Notes: generated from the letters alone by a model not told the origin. A stretch of DNA of 64,000 nt from Salirhabdus euzebyi (GCF_014207435.1 NZ_JACHGH010000004.1:248001-312000), one strand, 5' to 3'; shown: positions 41,444-50,762, counted from the first letter of the stretch. Translations and numbers: made by a program.

Positions 41444-43414
41444 TTGAACATTTGGTTTTTTAATCATCATGCAAGTGGGCCTGGTGCTTCAGGAGGAACA
41501 AGAACGTATGACCTTGCAAAAGAGCTAGTAAAGCAAGGGTACCAAGTAACGATATTTGCTTCCTCGTTCGTTCATCAATCGGATGTGGATACTAGATTTC
41601 AAGATTCCAACGAATTAGTGAAAGAGGAATATTTGGATGGGGTTCGTTTCATTTGGGTGAAGACAAAAGTGTATACGAAAAATGATTGGCGCAGGATAAA
41701 AAATATGTTGGATTACACAGTTCGTGCCTACCGTTATGCCAAAAAGCTGCAAGAAAATCCCGATATTATTATTGGTTCCTTGATGCACCCCTTTGCCCCT
41801 GTAATTGCTTACAAATTGGCAAAAAAGAAAAAAGCAATTTTCTTGTTTGAAGAACGGGATCTATGGCCACAAACACTTATTGATGTTGGCAATGTATCCA
41901 AATACAATCCTGTAGTTATAGGGTTAAGTTTGTTAGAAAAGTTTTTATATAAAAAAGCTAACAAAATTATTTTGCTATTCGATAAAGCGGTCCACTATGT
42001 GGAAAGTCGGGGAATAGATACCGCAAAAGTATTGTATTTACCAAACGGTGTGGACTTAAGCAGATTTGATTCCTATGAAAAGAAACTCCCATCAGAAATG
42101 GAGCAGATTTTTCAGCAACTCCAACTCGAAAATAAGTTCATTGCTATTTATACAGGTTCTCATGGCATAACAGATTACTTGGATTCTTTACTTTTATCTG
42201 CTCAAGCAGCTAACGAAAAAAGGAAGGATATTCATTTTGTTTTTGTAGGGAATGGACCAGAAAAAGAAAGACTCCTCCAGATGAAACAAAACCTTGGGTT
42301 AACGAATGTCACCTTTTTGCCGTCCGTACCAAAGGAGTTTATTCCTTATCTTTTGGAACAGGCTGACGTAGGCTTAGTGAGCTTAAACGATGCGGAACTA
42401 TATAAATGGGGGATTAGTTTTAACAAAATTTATGATTATATGGCCGCTAGTTTACCGATTTTATTGTTAAGTCAGCGGGAGGAATCTCATATACAAAATT
42501 CCGGATGCGGAATGATAGTAAATAATCCTGAAGAAATGGCTGATTCGCTTATCGCCCTCTCACAAGATGAAGATAAGCGCTTAGAATTTGGGAGAAAAGG
42601 ACGAAAATACGTCGAAGCGTATCATTCTTGGGAAAACCTTTCCAAAAAACTAGTGTCCGTATTGAATGAAGAGTTGCAAATAGAAGAGGGAGGTTTTCAC
42701 ATGAGCATACCTTTTGAACGAGGGGAAAACGTGATCATTCAAGATGATGTGCAGTTAGGTGAGGGTGTAACAATTGGTAACAATGTCATCATTTATGAAG
42801 GAACGATTATTGGAGATAACGTTGTCATACAAGATAATGCTGTCATTGGTAAACGACCGACTAAAGCGAAATATTCCATATTAAAGGATAAGGAAAAACT
42901 ATCCCCAACTACGATTGGGAACGGTGTTGTCATTGGAACTTCAGCTATTGTTTATGCAAATGCAACAATAAAAGATAGCGTGTATATTGCTGATTTAGCA
43001 ACGATTCGAGAAAGAGTTTTTGTTGGCAACGGGACAATTGTAGGGCGTGGTGTTTCGATTGAAAATGATTGTACAGTAGGAGACAGGTGTAAATTAGAGA
43101 CAAATTGCTACATTACAGCACATTCAATTTTGTATAACGAAGTGTTTATCGCCCCTTGTGTCGTCACGAGTAATGACGCCTTTATGGGAAGAACCGAAGA
43201 TAGGTTTCATCATATAAAAGGTGTGACAGTAATGAATGGTGGAAGAATTGGTGCGAATGCCATCATTCTACCTGGTATTGTCATTGAGGAAGAGGGAGTT
43301 GTAGCGGCAGGCAGTGTTGTAACAAAAGATGTTGGGAAGTGCGATTTAGTGATGGGGATCCCTGCTAAAAAAGTAAAGGATGTTCCAGACAATCAACTGC
43401 GCACGAATAAGTGA
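41444..43414 (+). CDS. GT4 glycosyltransferase fused to hexapeptide-repeat acetyltransferase
   Basis: 656-residue fusion. Residues 1-410 are a WbuB-like GT-B glycosyltransferase: NHHASGPGASGGTRTYDLAKEL, LLFEERDLWPQTLIDVGN and DYMAASLPILLLSQ. From residue 420 a left-handed beta-helix acyltransferase follows (VQLGEGVTIGNNVIIYEGTI, IGANAIILPGIVI), resembling WbpD/WlbB N-acetyltransferases. TTG 41444 follows GGAGGGGAG. At the junction an in-frame ATG (42701) is preceded by GAGGGAGG at a good distance, so the acetyltransferase may also be made alone. This domain could supply the acetylation step for the WlbC product. Confidence 0.85.
   Translation: MNIWFFNHHASGPGASGGTRTYDLAKELVKQGYQVTIFASSFVHQSDVDTRFQDSNELVKEEYLDGVRFIWVKTKVYTKNDWRRIKNMLDYTVRAYRYAKKLQENPDIIIGSLMHPFAPVIAYKLAKKKKAIFLFEERDLWPQTLIDVGNVSKYNPVVIGLSLLEKFLYKKANKIILLFDKAVHYVESRGIDTAKVLYLPNGVDLSRFDSYEKKLPSEMEQIFQQLQLENKFIAIYTGSHGITDYLDSLLLSAQAANEKRKDIHFVFVGNGPEKERLLQMKQNLGLTNVTFLPSVPKEFIPYLLEQADVGLVSLNDAELYKWGISFNKIYDYMAASLPILLLSQREESHIQNSGCGMIVNNPEEMADSLIALSQDEDKRLEFGRKGRKYVEAYHSWENLSKKLVSVLNEELQIEEGGFHMSIPFERGENVIIQDDVQLGEGVTIGNNVIIYEGTIIGDNVVIQDNAVIGKRPTKAKYSILKDKEKLSPTTIGNGVVIGTSAIVYANATIKDSVYIADLATIRERVFVGNGTIVGRGVSIENDCTVGDRCKLETNCYITAHSILYNEVFIAPCVVTSNDAFMGRTEDRFHHIKGVTVMNGGRIGANAIILPGIVIEEEGVVAAGSVVTKDVGKCDLVMGIPAKKVKDVPDNQLRTNK
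42691..42703 (+). promoter_or_regulatory. Internal Shine-Dalgarno and in-frame ATG of the acetyltransferase domain
   Basis: GAGGGAGG (ending at 42693) then TTTTCAC then ATG at 42701-42703, in the frame of the 41444-43414 gene (1257 bases, 419 codons, from its start). This is a complete initiation site exactly at the domain boundary. Confidence 0.65.
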
Positions 43415-43510
43415 AACCAATTGATACAATCTGAGCACCTACTTTAGACCTACACATATGTTATTACTACTAACAAAATTCTTTCATATAGAGGGAAAGG
43501 AGGGAAGAAG

Positions 43511-45328
43511 TTGAGTTCTTGGCAGCGGATTATACTGTTAGCGCTATCAGATAGCATAAATATTCTGCTCGCTATATTTGTCGGAACATTTATCCTTATT
43601 CCAGAAGTGGCGTCTTTGTCGAGTATAGTGATGGTACAGCTAGCGGTTTTCCTTTTATTTTTGCATCACTTATTTGCCTTTACGTATAAGCTATATTTAA
43701 AGGTCTGGAAATATGCTAGTATTGGGGAACTTGTGGCTATATGCAAAGTAGTCAGTTTGTCCATTATCACAACAGCCTTCCTCCATATTTTCCTCTATGG
43801 AGCAGAACCAACTATTCGACTATTATGTGTTATTTGGATATTACAATTATTTTTTATCGGTGGATCGCGAATGGTGTGGATGGTTTTCTATGTAAATCGC
43901 CCTACTGATTCACCTATTCAATATAAAAGAACGTTAATTATCGGAGCTGGGGCAGCAGGAACCTTGGTTGCTCGGCATTTAAAAAATAATAAGGAAACGA
44001 TACTAAAACCGGTCGTATTTCTTGATGATTCCCCCAAAAAACAAAAGCTTCAGTACTATGGTATTTCCGTTGTCGGAAAGATTGAAGATGTGGAAAAAGT
44101 TGTAGATAAATATAACATTAGTCATATTATTATTGCTATTCCTACCTTAAGTCGTCGAGAAATGAATCATGTTTTGAACGTCTGCTCCCGAACGAAAATA
44201 AGAACCCAAATGATTCCGAAAATAGAAGATTTAATGTCTGGTAGATTAGCAGTTAACCAGTTTCGAGATGTGGACGTAGATGATTTGCTCGGTCGAAACC
44301 CCGTACAATTGGATCGACGGTTAATCACTTCTCATATATGCGGGAAATCCATACTTGTCACTGGTGCTGGTGGATCGATCGGTTCCGAACTTTGTCGACA
44401 AGTAATGTCCTTTCACCCTAAGGAAATCGTGCTTGTAGGGCAAGGAGAGAATAGTATTTATAACATTCATATGGAGCTAAATGCACAGCTTGATCCAGAC
44501 AAAACAAAAATCTTTCCAGTCATTGCAAATATTAAGGATAGAGAAAGAATTTTTGAAGTTGTGCAGCAATATAAACCAGATATTATTTACCATGCAGCTG
44601 CCCACAAACATGTTCCCTTGATGGAAGCAAATCCTTTAGAAGCAATTAAAAACAACATTATCGGAACAAAAAATGTGGCCGATGCAGCGGATTCCTTCCA
44701 GGTTAAAACCTTTGTGTGTATTTCTACAGATAAGGCTGTAGAGCCGTCAAGTATAATGGGGGCAACAAAGAGGATTGCAGAAAAAATTGTTCATTCCTTA
44801 AATGAAAAAAGCAAAACGAAATTTGTTGCTGTCCGATTCGGAAATGTGCTTGGTAGTAGAGGTAGCGTTGTTCCTTTATTTAAAAAGCAAATTCAAGAAG
44901 GTGGTCCTGTAACGGTTACGCACCCTGAAATGACCCGTTATTTTATGACAATAAAGGAAGCGTCTCAGCTTGTTATTCAAGCAGGTACATTAGCTGAAGG
45001 AGGAGAAATATTTGTCCTTGATATGGGAAAGCCAGTAAAAATACTAGATTTAGCAAAAAATTTAATTCATTTATCAGGTTTTTCCTTACATGAAATAGGT
45101 ATTGTTTTTACTGGAATTCGTCCGGGGGAAAAACTTCATGAACAATTGCAGAGTAAAAATGATGAAAACTTGGAAGAGGTATTCCCGAAGATTAATCGGG
45201 TAAGAACAACGTATCCACCAACATGCATGGAAGAAACAGAAAATCTTCTCCAATTGTCCATGGAGGAAATTCAACAGGAATTAGAAAAAATGATTGAACA
45301 ATTTAGAGTTAACCACCAAAACAAATAA
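43511..45328 (+). CDS. Membrane UDP-GlcNAc 4,6-dehydratase, WbpM/PglF/CapD-like
   Basis: 605-residue protein: four N-terminal membrane segments, a first nucleotide-binding domain (RTLIIGAGAAGTLVARHL), then the catalytic SDR domain starting SILVTGAGGSIGSELCRQV near 281. The active site has the Met variant SIMGATKRIAEKIV in place of YxxxK, as in FlaA1/PglF dehydratases. It forms UDP-4-keto-6-deoxy-GlcNAc, the substrate for the EpsN/PglE-like aminotransferase two genes on. TTG 43511 follows AAGGAGG. Confidence 0.9.
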   Translation: MSSWQRIILLALSDSINILLAIFVGTFILIPEVASLSSIVMVQLAVFLLFLHHLFAFTYKLYLKVWKYASIGELVAICKVVSLSIITTAFLHIFLYGAEPTIRLLCVIWILQLFFIGGSRMVWMVFYVNRPTDSPIQYKRTLIIGAGAAGTLVARHLKNNKETILKPVVFLDDSPKKQKLQYYGISVVGKIEDVEKVVDKYNISHIIIAIPTLSRREMNHVLNVCSRTKIRTQMIPKIEDLMSGRLAVNQFRDVDVDDLLGRNPVQLDRRLITSHICGKSILVTGAGGSIGSELCRQVMSFHPKEIVLVGQGENSIYNIHMELNAQLDPDKTKIFPVIANIKDRERIFEVVQQYKPDIIYHAAAHKHVPLMEANPLEAIKNNIIGTKNVADAADSFQVKTFVCISTDKAVEPSSIMGATKRIAEKIVHSLNEKSKTKFVAVRFGNVLGSRGSVVPLFKKQIQEGGPVTVTHPEMTRYFMTIKEASQLVIQAGTLAEGGEIFVLDMGKPVKILDLAKNLIHLSGFSLHEIGIVFTGIRPGEKLHEQLQSKNDENLEEVFPKINRVRTTYPPTCMEETENLLQLSMEEIQQELEKMIEQFRVNHQNK

Positions 45329-45396
45329 ATGTGATGACACGTAACAGCAGGCTTTCAAAGTCAAAAGAAAAATGCAAACAACAAGAGGTGTCTTAA

Positions 45397-46452
45397 TTGC
45401 TTGTTTTAATAGATAGTAAGTCAGATTGGGAAAAATGGACGGAGAATATGAATCTAGATGTTTATTATTCTTTTGAATATGGCAAAACATTTGCTGAAAA
45501 AGAAGGAGGTGAGCTTCGAGCTGTTTATTATGAAAATGAAAATGGAGAGCTATTTTACCCTTTTATTATTCGCCCCATCCCTCTAGTCGAAGGGAATTGG
45601 CAGGATATCGTGACCCCTTATGGCTATGGAGGTCCTTTTATTGTAGGAAAAGATCTCAAGAAGCTATGTAAACATTTTTATGCTGCCTTTACTTCTTTTT
45701 GTAAGGAAAATAACATTGTGACAGAGACAATTCGTAGCCATCCATTGCTAGGTAACGAAGCGTATTTAGAAGAAGAAATAGACCTTCAATACATTAGAAA
45801 AACAACTGCAGTAGATTTAACAAAATCATTAAAAGAAATTCGGAATGACTATACGAAGATGTGCAAGCGGAATATAAAAAAAGCTAGAAAGCAAGGGGTA
45901 ACATGTTACACGGCTGATATATATGACAAAACGATAAAGAAGTTCCACGATATGTATAGTGAAACGATGGATCGAAATGGAGCAGATGATTTCTATTTTT
46001 TTGATATCACGTTTTTTGAAAAGCAACTGGAAGGATCCTCTATTCATGATAGTTTATTACTCTTTGCTGAATATGAAAAGGAAGTTATCGGAGGAGTGTT
46101 ACTACTCGTTGGTAGAGAGTTTGCTCATTACCACTTTGGTGCATCTACAACAAAATATTTAAAGCTACGACCGAATAATTTAATATTTGATTACATGGTT
46201 GAAGTCGCGAAAAGTAAAGGATGTAAGGCCCTACATTTAGGTGGCGGCTACGCAGAAGATGATGGACTTTTTAAATTTAAATCCTCGTTCACAAACCACA
46301 ACCACTTTCCCTACTACATTGGTAAAAAAATATACAACCACACACAGTATGAAGAAATCACATCATACGTCAAACAAAACTATGAAGTAAAAGAGCAGTT
46401 TTTCCCCACCTACCGAGGGATTATAAAAAAGGTTGGTGATACGGATGAATGA
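45397..46452 (+). CDS. FemAB-like GNAT-fold transferase 2
   Basis: 351-residue double-GNAT protein related to the lipid II:glycyl transferase (FemAB) superfamily. Segments include YTKMCKRNIKKARKQGVTC (compare KRCRNSIRKAEK in the first one), HDSLLLFAEYEKEVIGGVLLLVGREFAHYHFGAS, and ALHLGGGYAEDDGLFKFKSSF. It overlaps the next aminotransferase gene by 8 bp, so the acceptor may be the amino sugar formed by that enzyme. The start is TTG 45397 with AGAGGTG upstream. The donor could be acyl-CoA or aminoacyl-tRNA. Confidence 0.78.
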   Translation: MLVLIDSKSDWEKWTENMNLDVYYSFEYGKTFAEKEGGELRAVYYENENGELFYPFIIRPIPLVEGNWQDIVTPYGYGGPFIVGKDLKKLCKHFYAAFTSFCKENNIVTETIRSHPLLGNEAYLEEEIDLQYIRKTTAVDLTKSLKEIRNDYTKMCKRNIKKARKQGVTCYTADIYDKTIKKFHDMYSETMDRNGADDFYFFDITFFEKQLEGSSIHDSLLLFAEYEKEVIGGVLLLVGREFAHYHFGASTTKYLKLRPNNLIFDYMVEVAKSKGCKALHLGGGYAEDDGLFKFKSSFTNHNHFPYYIGKKIYNHTQYEEITSYVKQNYEVKEQFFPTYRGIIKKVGDTDE

Positions 46453-47590
46453 GGAAAAAATATTATTGTCTCCGCCTCATTTAACAGGAAAGGAAAAACA
46501 ATTCATGGAAGAAGCATTGGATTCTAATTGGGTTGCTCCACTAGGGCCAAATGTTGATCTTTTTGAACAGGAGCTAGCGGAATATGTAGGAATGAAGGGG
46601 GCAGCAGCATTATCTTCTGGAACTGCAGCCATTCACTTAGCGCTACGCCTATTAAACGTTCAGCCAGGGGATATTGTTTTTTGTCCTTCTCTTACGTTTA
46701 TAGCTTCAGCAAACCCGATTATTTATGAGGGGGCTGAGCCAGTTTTTATCGATTCGGAGGCGGAAACATGGAATATGTCCCCTCAAGCATTAGAAAACGC
46801 ATTTGTCCATTATTCACAAAAAGGGAAATTGCCTAAAGCTGTAATCGTTGTGAATTTATACGGACAGAGTGCACAGCTAGATCAAATTAATGCTATTTGT
46901 GAAAAATATAACGTTCCGATTATTGAAGATGCTGCGGAATCATTAGGTACAGTCTATAAAGGAAAAAAGAGCGGAAGTTTTGGAAGATTTGGCGTGTTTT
47001 CTTTTAACGGAAACAAAATCATTACGACTTCAGGAGGTGGAATGCTTGTTTCTAATGATCTAGAGGCATTAAAAAAAGCTAGATTTTTAGCTGCTCAAGC
47101 AAAAGATCCAGCTCCTTATTATGAGCATAGTGAGATAGGATACAATTATCGTTTAAGTAATATATTAGCTGCCTTAGGAAGGGCTCAGCTTTTACAAATC
47201 GAAGAGCGAGTAGAGAAGCGGCGTCAAATCTTTAAACGATATGTAGACGAAATTGGAAATCAACCAGGTATTGTTTTTATGCCGGAAGGAAAGGAATCGA
47301 TTTCAAATCGTTGGCTTACCACTTTGACAATCGATCCTAAAGTGATAAGTGTTAGTCCATTTGAAGTAATTAAAGCCCTGGAAAAAGAGAAGATTGAAGC
47401 AAGACATATATGGAAGCCACTTCATTTACAGCCCGTTTTTAAAAACAATACTTTTTTCCCTCACAAACAAGACAAGGTTGTTTCAGAAGAGTTATTTGAG
47501 CAAGGTCTATGCCTTCCTTCGGGGTCAAGCTTGACGGAAGACCAACAAGATAGAGTCATAAAGTTAATAAAACAAGTATTATCTCGTTAA
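46445..47590 (+). CDS. epsN: UDP-4-amino-sugar aminotransferase, EpsN/PglE-like
   Basis: 381-residue PLP-dependent DegT-family aminotransferase. PglE/EpsN landmarks: SNWVAPLGPNVDLFEQELAEYVG, SSGTAAIHLALRLL, FCPSLTFIASANPIIYEGAEPVFIDSE, and the PLP Lys in FSFNGNKIITTSGGGML. It should convert UDP-4-keto-6-deoxy-GlcNAc to UDP-4-amino-4,6-dideoxy-GlcNAc. With the formyltransferase domain at 25223-26758, the 4-amine could be N-formylated. ATG 46445 fits the family start. Last gene of the locus. Confidence 0.9.
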   Translation: MNEEKILLSPPHLTGKEKQFMEEALDSNWVAPLGPNVDLFEQELAEYVGMKGAAALSSGTAAIHLALRLLNVQPGDIVFCPSLTFIASANPIIYEGAEPVFIDSEAETWNMSPQALENAFVHYSQKGKLPKAVIVVNLYGQSAQLDQINAICEKYNVPIIEDAAESLGTVYKGKKSGSFGRFGVFSFNGNKIITTSGGGMLVSNDLEALKKARFLAAQAKDPAPYYEHSEIGYNYRLSNILAALGRAQLLQIEERVEKRRQIFKRYVDEIGNQPGIVFMPEGKESISNRWLTTLTIDPKVISVSPFEVIKALEKEKIEARHIWKPLHLQPVFKNNTFFPHKQDKVVSEELFEQGLCLPSGSSLTEDQQDRVIKLIKQVLSR

Positions 47591-47596
47591 GGAAAG

Positions 47597-47626
47597 ATTA
47601 GCCCCTTTTTCGTTTGAAAAAGGGGG
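47597..47626. other. Hairpin at the end of the polysaccharide locus
   Basis: CCCCTTTTTC / GAAAAAGGGG stem around GTTT, just after the last gene. It is terminator-like but without a following T-run on either strand. Confidence 0.5.
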
Positions 47627-47724
47627 AGGGAAAAGAAGTGTGTTTGATAAAATATTTTTGTAGACAAAAATGTCTTTATTCGTAATGATAGATGGGAAAT
47701 AAAAAATGGAAGGATAAAAGGCTC

Positions 47725-48201
47725 ATGTCTATCAAACTAGCAATGTACGAGGAAAAATATAAAGAAAAGCTATACGATTTCGATTTACCAGAGGAGCAAA
47801 AGCAATTTACCGGTATGCCAAGAGAAACAGTAGATTTGGCCGTTGGCGATCAACATCGCCACCCTATTGTCATTTTACATAATGAAAATCCAATTGGTTT
47901 TTTTGTTCTCCATTTTAGTGATGAAATTACTGATTTTACGACACATACAGAAGTGCTTTTGTTACGCGCCTTTCTTATTGATCAAAACCATCAAGGGAAA
48001 GGATATGCAAAGGAGGCCATGCTATTACTACCAGCATTTGTACAGGAAGTATTCCCAGAGGTAGAGGAAATAATTTTAGTTGTAAATGAGAGAAATATTG
48101 CAGCTCAGCAATTGTATAAAAAGGTAGGATTTGTCGATAAAGGATTTAGACGTGAGGGGAAAATTGGTCCACAATACGTCATGCATTTGGAAATGAAATA
48201 G
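47725..48201 (+). CDS. GNAT family N-acetyltransferase
   Basis: 158-residue GCN5-related acetyltransferase. The acetyl-CoA pyrophosphate loop is QNHQGKGYAKEAM (Q/RxxGxG/A) and the C-terminal motif NERNIAAQQLYKKVGFVDKGFRREG is typical. ATG 47725 follows GGATAAAAGGCTC; the open frame from 47692 has no site. It is separate from the polysaccharide operon and followed by a weak terminator. The substrate is unknown. Confidence 0.87.
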   Translation: MSIKLAMYEEKYKEKLYDFDLPEEQKQFTGMPRETVDLAVGDQHRHPIVILHNENPIGFFVLHFSDEITDFTTHTEVLLLRAFLIDQNHQGKGYAKEAMLLLPAFVQEVFPEVEEIILVVNERNIAAQQLYKKVGFVDKGFRREGKIGPQYVMHLEMK

Positions 48202-48218
48202 TAGGTGTATAGTAATAA

Positions 48219-48244
48219 GCGCCTGGTCTAGCTAGAACAGGCGC
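48219..48244 (+). terminator. Weak intrinsic terminator or hairpin after the GNAT gene
   Basis: GCGCCTG / CAGGCGC stem, inner TCTAGCTAGA palindrome. Only a short T-run (ATTCC) follows. Confidence 0.55.
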
Positions 48245-48250
48245 ATTCCA

Positions 48251-48682
48251 TTATGGAAGTGAATTTTCAAAAGATGCCTCTAGTAAAGGAGCATCATCTA
48301 GTAATACATATTCCACTAATCCGGCTCCTACATCATCACGACTGACATAAATCGTACTATCTACGTAGTTCAGTATAATTGTGTATCCACTCTGTAAATT
48401 AAACATAATTTGGGCTTCGGCTTGAGGAGCCTTTTCTTCTGATACTCTACTTGCTTCATATTCATTAAACGAGTCTATTAATTGGATATTTTCATCTAGT
48501 GGAATTCTTTGAGGATCTTCCCCTTGTACCCACATATGCATTGCATCAATCTCTGTTTTATCAACGGGTTGATGTAGCATGAGACTTTTCATAAACTCCT
48601 TGTCCTGTGGATGTTGTTGCCACCAGAGAAAACCTAAAATGGCTATTAGTAGTGTGGCTAGTATAACAATCCATTTTTTCAT
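48251..48682 (-). CDS. Small membrane-anchored protein, unknown function
   Basis: 143-residue protein with one N-terminal membrane helix (residues 4-20, WIVILATLLIAILGFLWW) and an extracytoplasmic acidic domain. No domain is recognised. Its ATG overlaps the stop of the MocR regulator gene (ATGA), so the two are co-translated, an unusual partner for this type of regulator. Confidence 0.7.
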   Translation of the reverse strand: MKKWIVILATLLIAILGFLWWQQHPQDKEFMKSLMLHQPVDKTEIDAMHMWVQGEDPQRIPLDENIQLIDSFNEYEASRVSEEKAPQAEAQIMFNLQSGYTIILNYVDSTIYVSRDDVGAGLVEYVLLDDAPLLEASFENSLP

Positions 48683-50100
48683 GCAAAACTCCTTTCTTCA
48701 AACCATGCCTGTTGGAGAATACGAATGCCTTCCCATATATTTTCCTCGCTCATTCCTCCAAACCCAAGCTGTATGTAAGGTGGGGTGTCATCCATTCCTG
48801 AAGCGTAATGTTTAGAAACAGGATACACACGAACATCTTTTCTTTCCGCAGCTTGCATTAGCTGTTCCTCCGACATACCATTATGTACTTCTACTAAAAT
48901 GTGTAAGCCAGAATCCATCCCAATCACATTCACGCGATTATCAAAAAAGTGATGAATAGCTTGGAGAAGTATACGATATTTCTTCTCATATACTTTTCTC
49001 ATTTTTCGAATGTGTCTTTCCCAATGTCCCTCTTCCATAAAGGTAGCCAAAGCGTGCTGAGTCATCGTAGAAACGGGCTGGTCGTATAAGGCAAAATACT
49101 TCTCATATGATGCTAGTAATGACGGTGTTAAAATCATGTAGCCAACCCGTATAGAAGGTAAAAAGGATTTCGAAAACGTACCTAAGTATACAACCTTTTC
49201 ATGACTATCCAACCCTTGAAGAGAGGGAATGGGTTTCCCAGAATATCGAAATTCACTATCATAGTCATCCTCTATGATAATACCGTCTTTTTCTTTTGCC
49301 CACTGCAAAATCTTCATCCTTTGTTTGATGGACATGACCATCCCCATCGGAAATTGGTGGGATGGTGTAACGTATACGATATTTGCACGGCTTTTATGTA
49401 AGTCTTCTATAGAAATGCCGTCCTCGTTTAGGGAAATAGGGTTAATGTGATACCCGTGATTTTGAAAAACTGCTCTTGCTCCATCATAACAAGGATTTTC
49501 CACAGCGATTTTAGACCGTCCCTGGATGCGAAAAAGCTGAGCTAACAAGCTTAATAAATGCTGGAGTCCCGAACCCATGATAATTTGATCCGGGTGGCAA
49601 CGAACACCCCGGGATTGATGGACATAGGAGGCAATCTCTTTTCTAAGCCGATATTCACCCTTTGCATCCCCATACGTTACGTGAACATCGTCATTATATT
49701 GAATAAACTGGTTCATCAGTTTACGCCACGTTTGAAATGGAAAATGATCAGCGTCTGTTGTACCGTAGCGGAAGTCATAGGTGTATTTTTTACTAGGCTT
49801 CTGTGTCGTTGTACTATCCGGAATATCCTTTTTTGATTTTATCAAGTCTGTTTCTAGCTCCACAATATAAAGTCCAGATCGCTCTTTACTTTCTACATAG
49901 CCTTCAGCAAGTAGCTGTTGATAAGCATGGTTGACCGTATTTAAGCTAATGTTTAGGTGTTCTGCTAGTTTACGAATGGAAGGTAGTCGTGTTCCTGCTT
50001 CTAGCTTCCCTACTAAAATATCATTCTTCACATATTCATATAACTGCACGTATAGAGGGAGCTTAGGGTCATCCTTTAAGTTTGGAGTTATTTCGAGCAT
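48679..50100 (-). CDS. MocR/PdxR-type GntR-aminotransferase transcriptional regulator
   Basis: 473-residue regulator: a GntR winged helix at about 12-78 (LPLYVQLYEYVKNDILVGKL, LPSIRKLAEHLNISLNTVNHAYQQL) joined to a fold-type I aminotransferase-like domain. The PLP lysine is in YLGTFSKSFLPSIRVGYM. MocR proteins respond to amino or PLP compounds. ATG 50100 fits the usual start; the upstream frame to 50163 has no site and would overlap the operator. A direct repeat of two 22-bp half-sites lies in the divergent region with the GNAT gene at 50220, its likely target. Confidence 0.9.
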   Translation of the reverse strand: MLEITPNLKDDPKLPLYVQLYEYVKNDILVGKLEAGTRLPSIRKLAEHLNISLNTVNHAYQQLLAEGYVESKERSGLYIVELETDLIKSKKDIPDSTTTQKPSKKYTYDFRYGTTDADHFPFQTWRKLMNQFIQYNDDVHVTYGDAKGEYRLRKEIASYVHQSRGVRCHPDQIIMGSGLQHLLSLLAQLFRIQGRSKIAVENPCYDGARAVFQNHGYHINPISLNEDGISIEDLHKSRANIVYVTPSHQFPMGMVMSIKQRMKILQWAKEKDGIIIEDDYDSEFRYSGKPIPSLQGLDSHEKVVYLGTFSKSFLPSIRVGYMILTPSLLASYEKYFALYDQPVSTMTQHALATFMEEGHWERHIRKMRKVYEKKYRILLQAIHHFFDNRVNVIGMDSGLHILVEVHNGMSEEQLMQAAERKDVRVYPVSKHYASGMDDTPPYIQLGFGGMSEENIWEGIRILQQAWFEERSFA

Positions 50101-50119
50101 ACAATTCGCCTCTTCAATT

Positions 50120-50165
50120 GTACCTATTAAAAAGTGTAAAACTGTAACTATTAAAAGGTACAAAA
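50120..50165. promoter_or_regulatory. Direct-repeat operator candidate of the MocR regulator
   Basis: Two near-identical 22-bp units, GTACCTATTAAAAAGTGTAA... at 50120 and GTAACTATTAAAAGGTACAA... at 50144, matching at 18 of 22 positions with 24-bp period. Directly repeated half-sites between a divergent MocR gene and its target are the usual arrangement of this family. Confidence 0.6.
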
Positions 50166-50219
50166 TATTAATACACTCATTATAACAAAAAATTTATTGA
50201 TAGATAAGGGGAATGAAAA

Positions 50220-50666
50220 ATGGAACAAGTGACAATTAGAATAGCAGAACAACGGGACGTAGAGAATTTGAAAAAGCTCATGCATGAATACATAGTAAAT
50301 TTTTATCAAAGTCCAGTGCCAGCTGCTGGAAAGCTAGATTGGCTAATTGGGACCTTACTTAAAGGAGATAGAGGCTTACAATTTGTAGCTGAAAATGAGG
50401 GGGAATTAGTTGGTTTTGCTACATTATATTTTACTTTCAGTACAACTCGAGTAGCGAACATTACCGTTATGAATGATTTGTATGTTTTAGCGGAAGGTAG
50501 GGGAAAAGGGATAGCTGAACAACTATTTCAAACCTGCCTAGCTTTTACGAAAGAACAAGGATATGCCTCTATGTTATGGGAAACAGCAAACGATAATTAC
50601 CGTGCACAGCGGTTTTATGAAAAAATGGGAGCAACACCTGGTGATTGGATATCCTATTCCCTATAA
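50220..50666 (+). CDS. GNAT family N-acetyltransferase
   Basis: 148-residue GNAT enzyme: TIRIAEQRDVENLKKLM start, MNDLYVLAEGRGKGIAEQLFQTCL (acetyl-CoA loop RGKGIA) and NYRAQRFYEKMGATPGDWISYSL. It is divergent from the MocR regulator and separated by a putative operator, so it is the likely regulated target. The acetyl acceptor is unknown. Confidence 0.88.
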   Translation: MEQVTIRIAEQRDVENLKKLMHEYIVNFYQSPVPAAGKLDWLIGTLLKGDRGLQFVAENEGELVGFATLYFTFSTTRVANITVMNDLYVLAEGRGKGIAEQLFQTCLAFTKEQGYASMLWETANDNYRAQRFYEKMGATPGDWISYSL

Positions 50667-50762
50667 ATGATGAATTTTTTACAGAAACAGGATACGTACC
50701 CATACGTACACATGCCTTTTTACATAGTCTTTAGTAAGGCTATAGGAAGGAGGCAAATATTT

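Noticed and set aside
48251-48682. Association of the small membrane protein with the Tad system
   Set aside because: It is co-translated with the MocR gene and has no prepilin-type motif.
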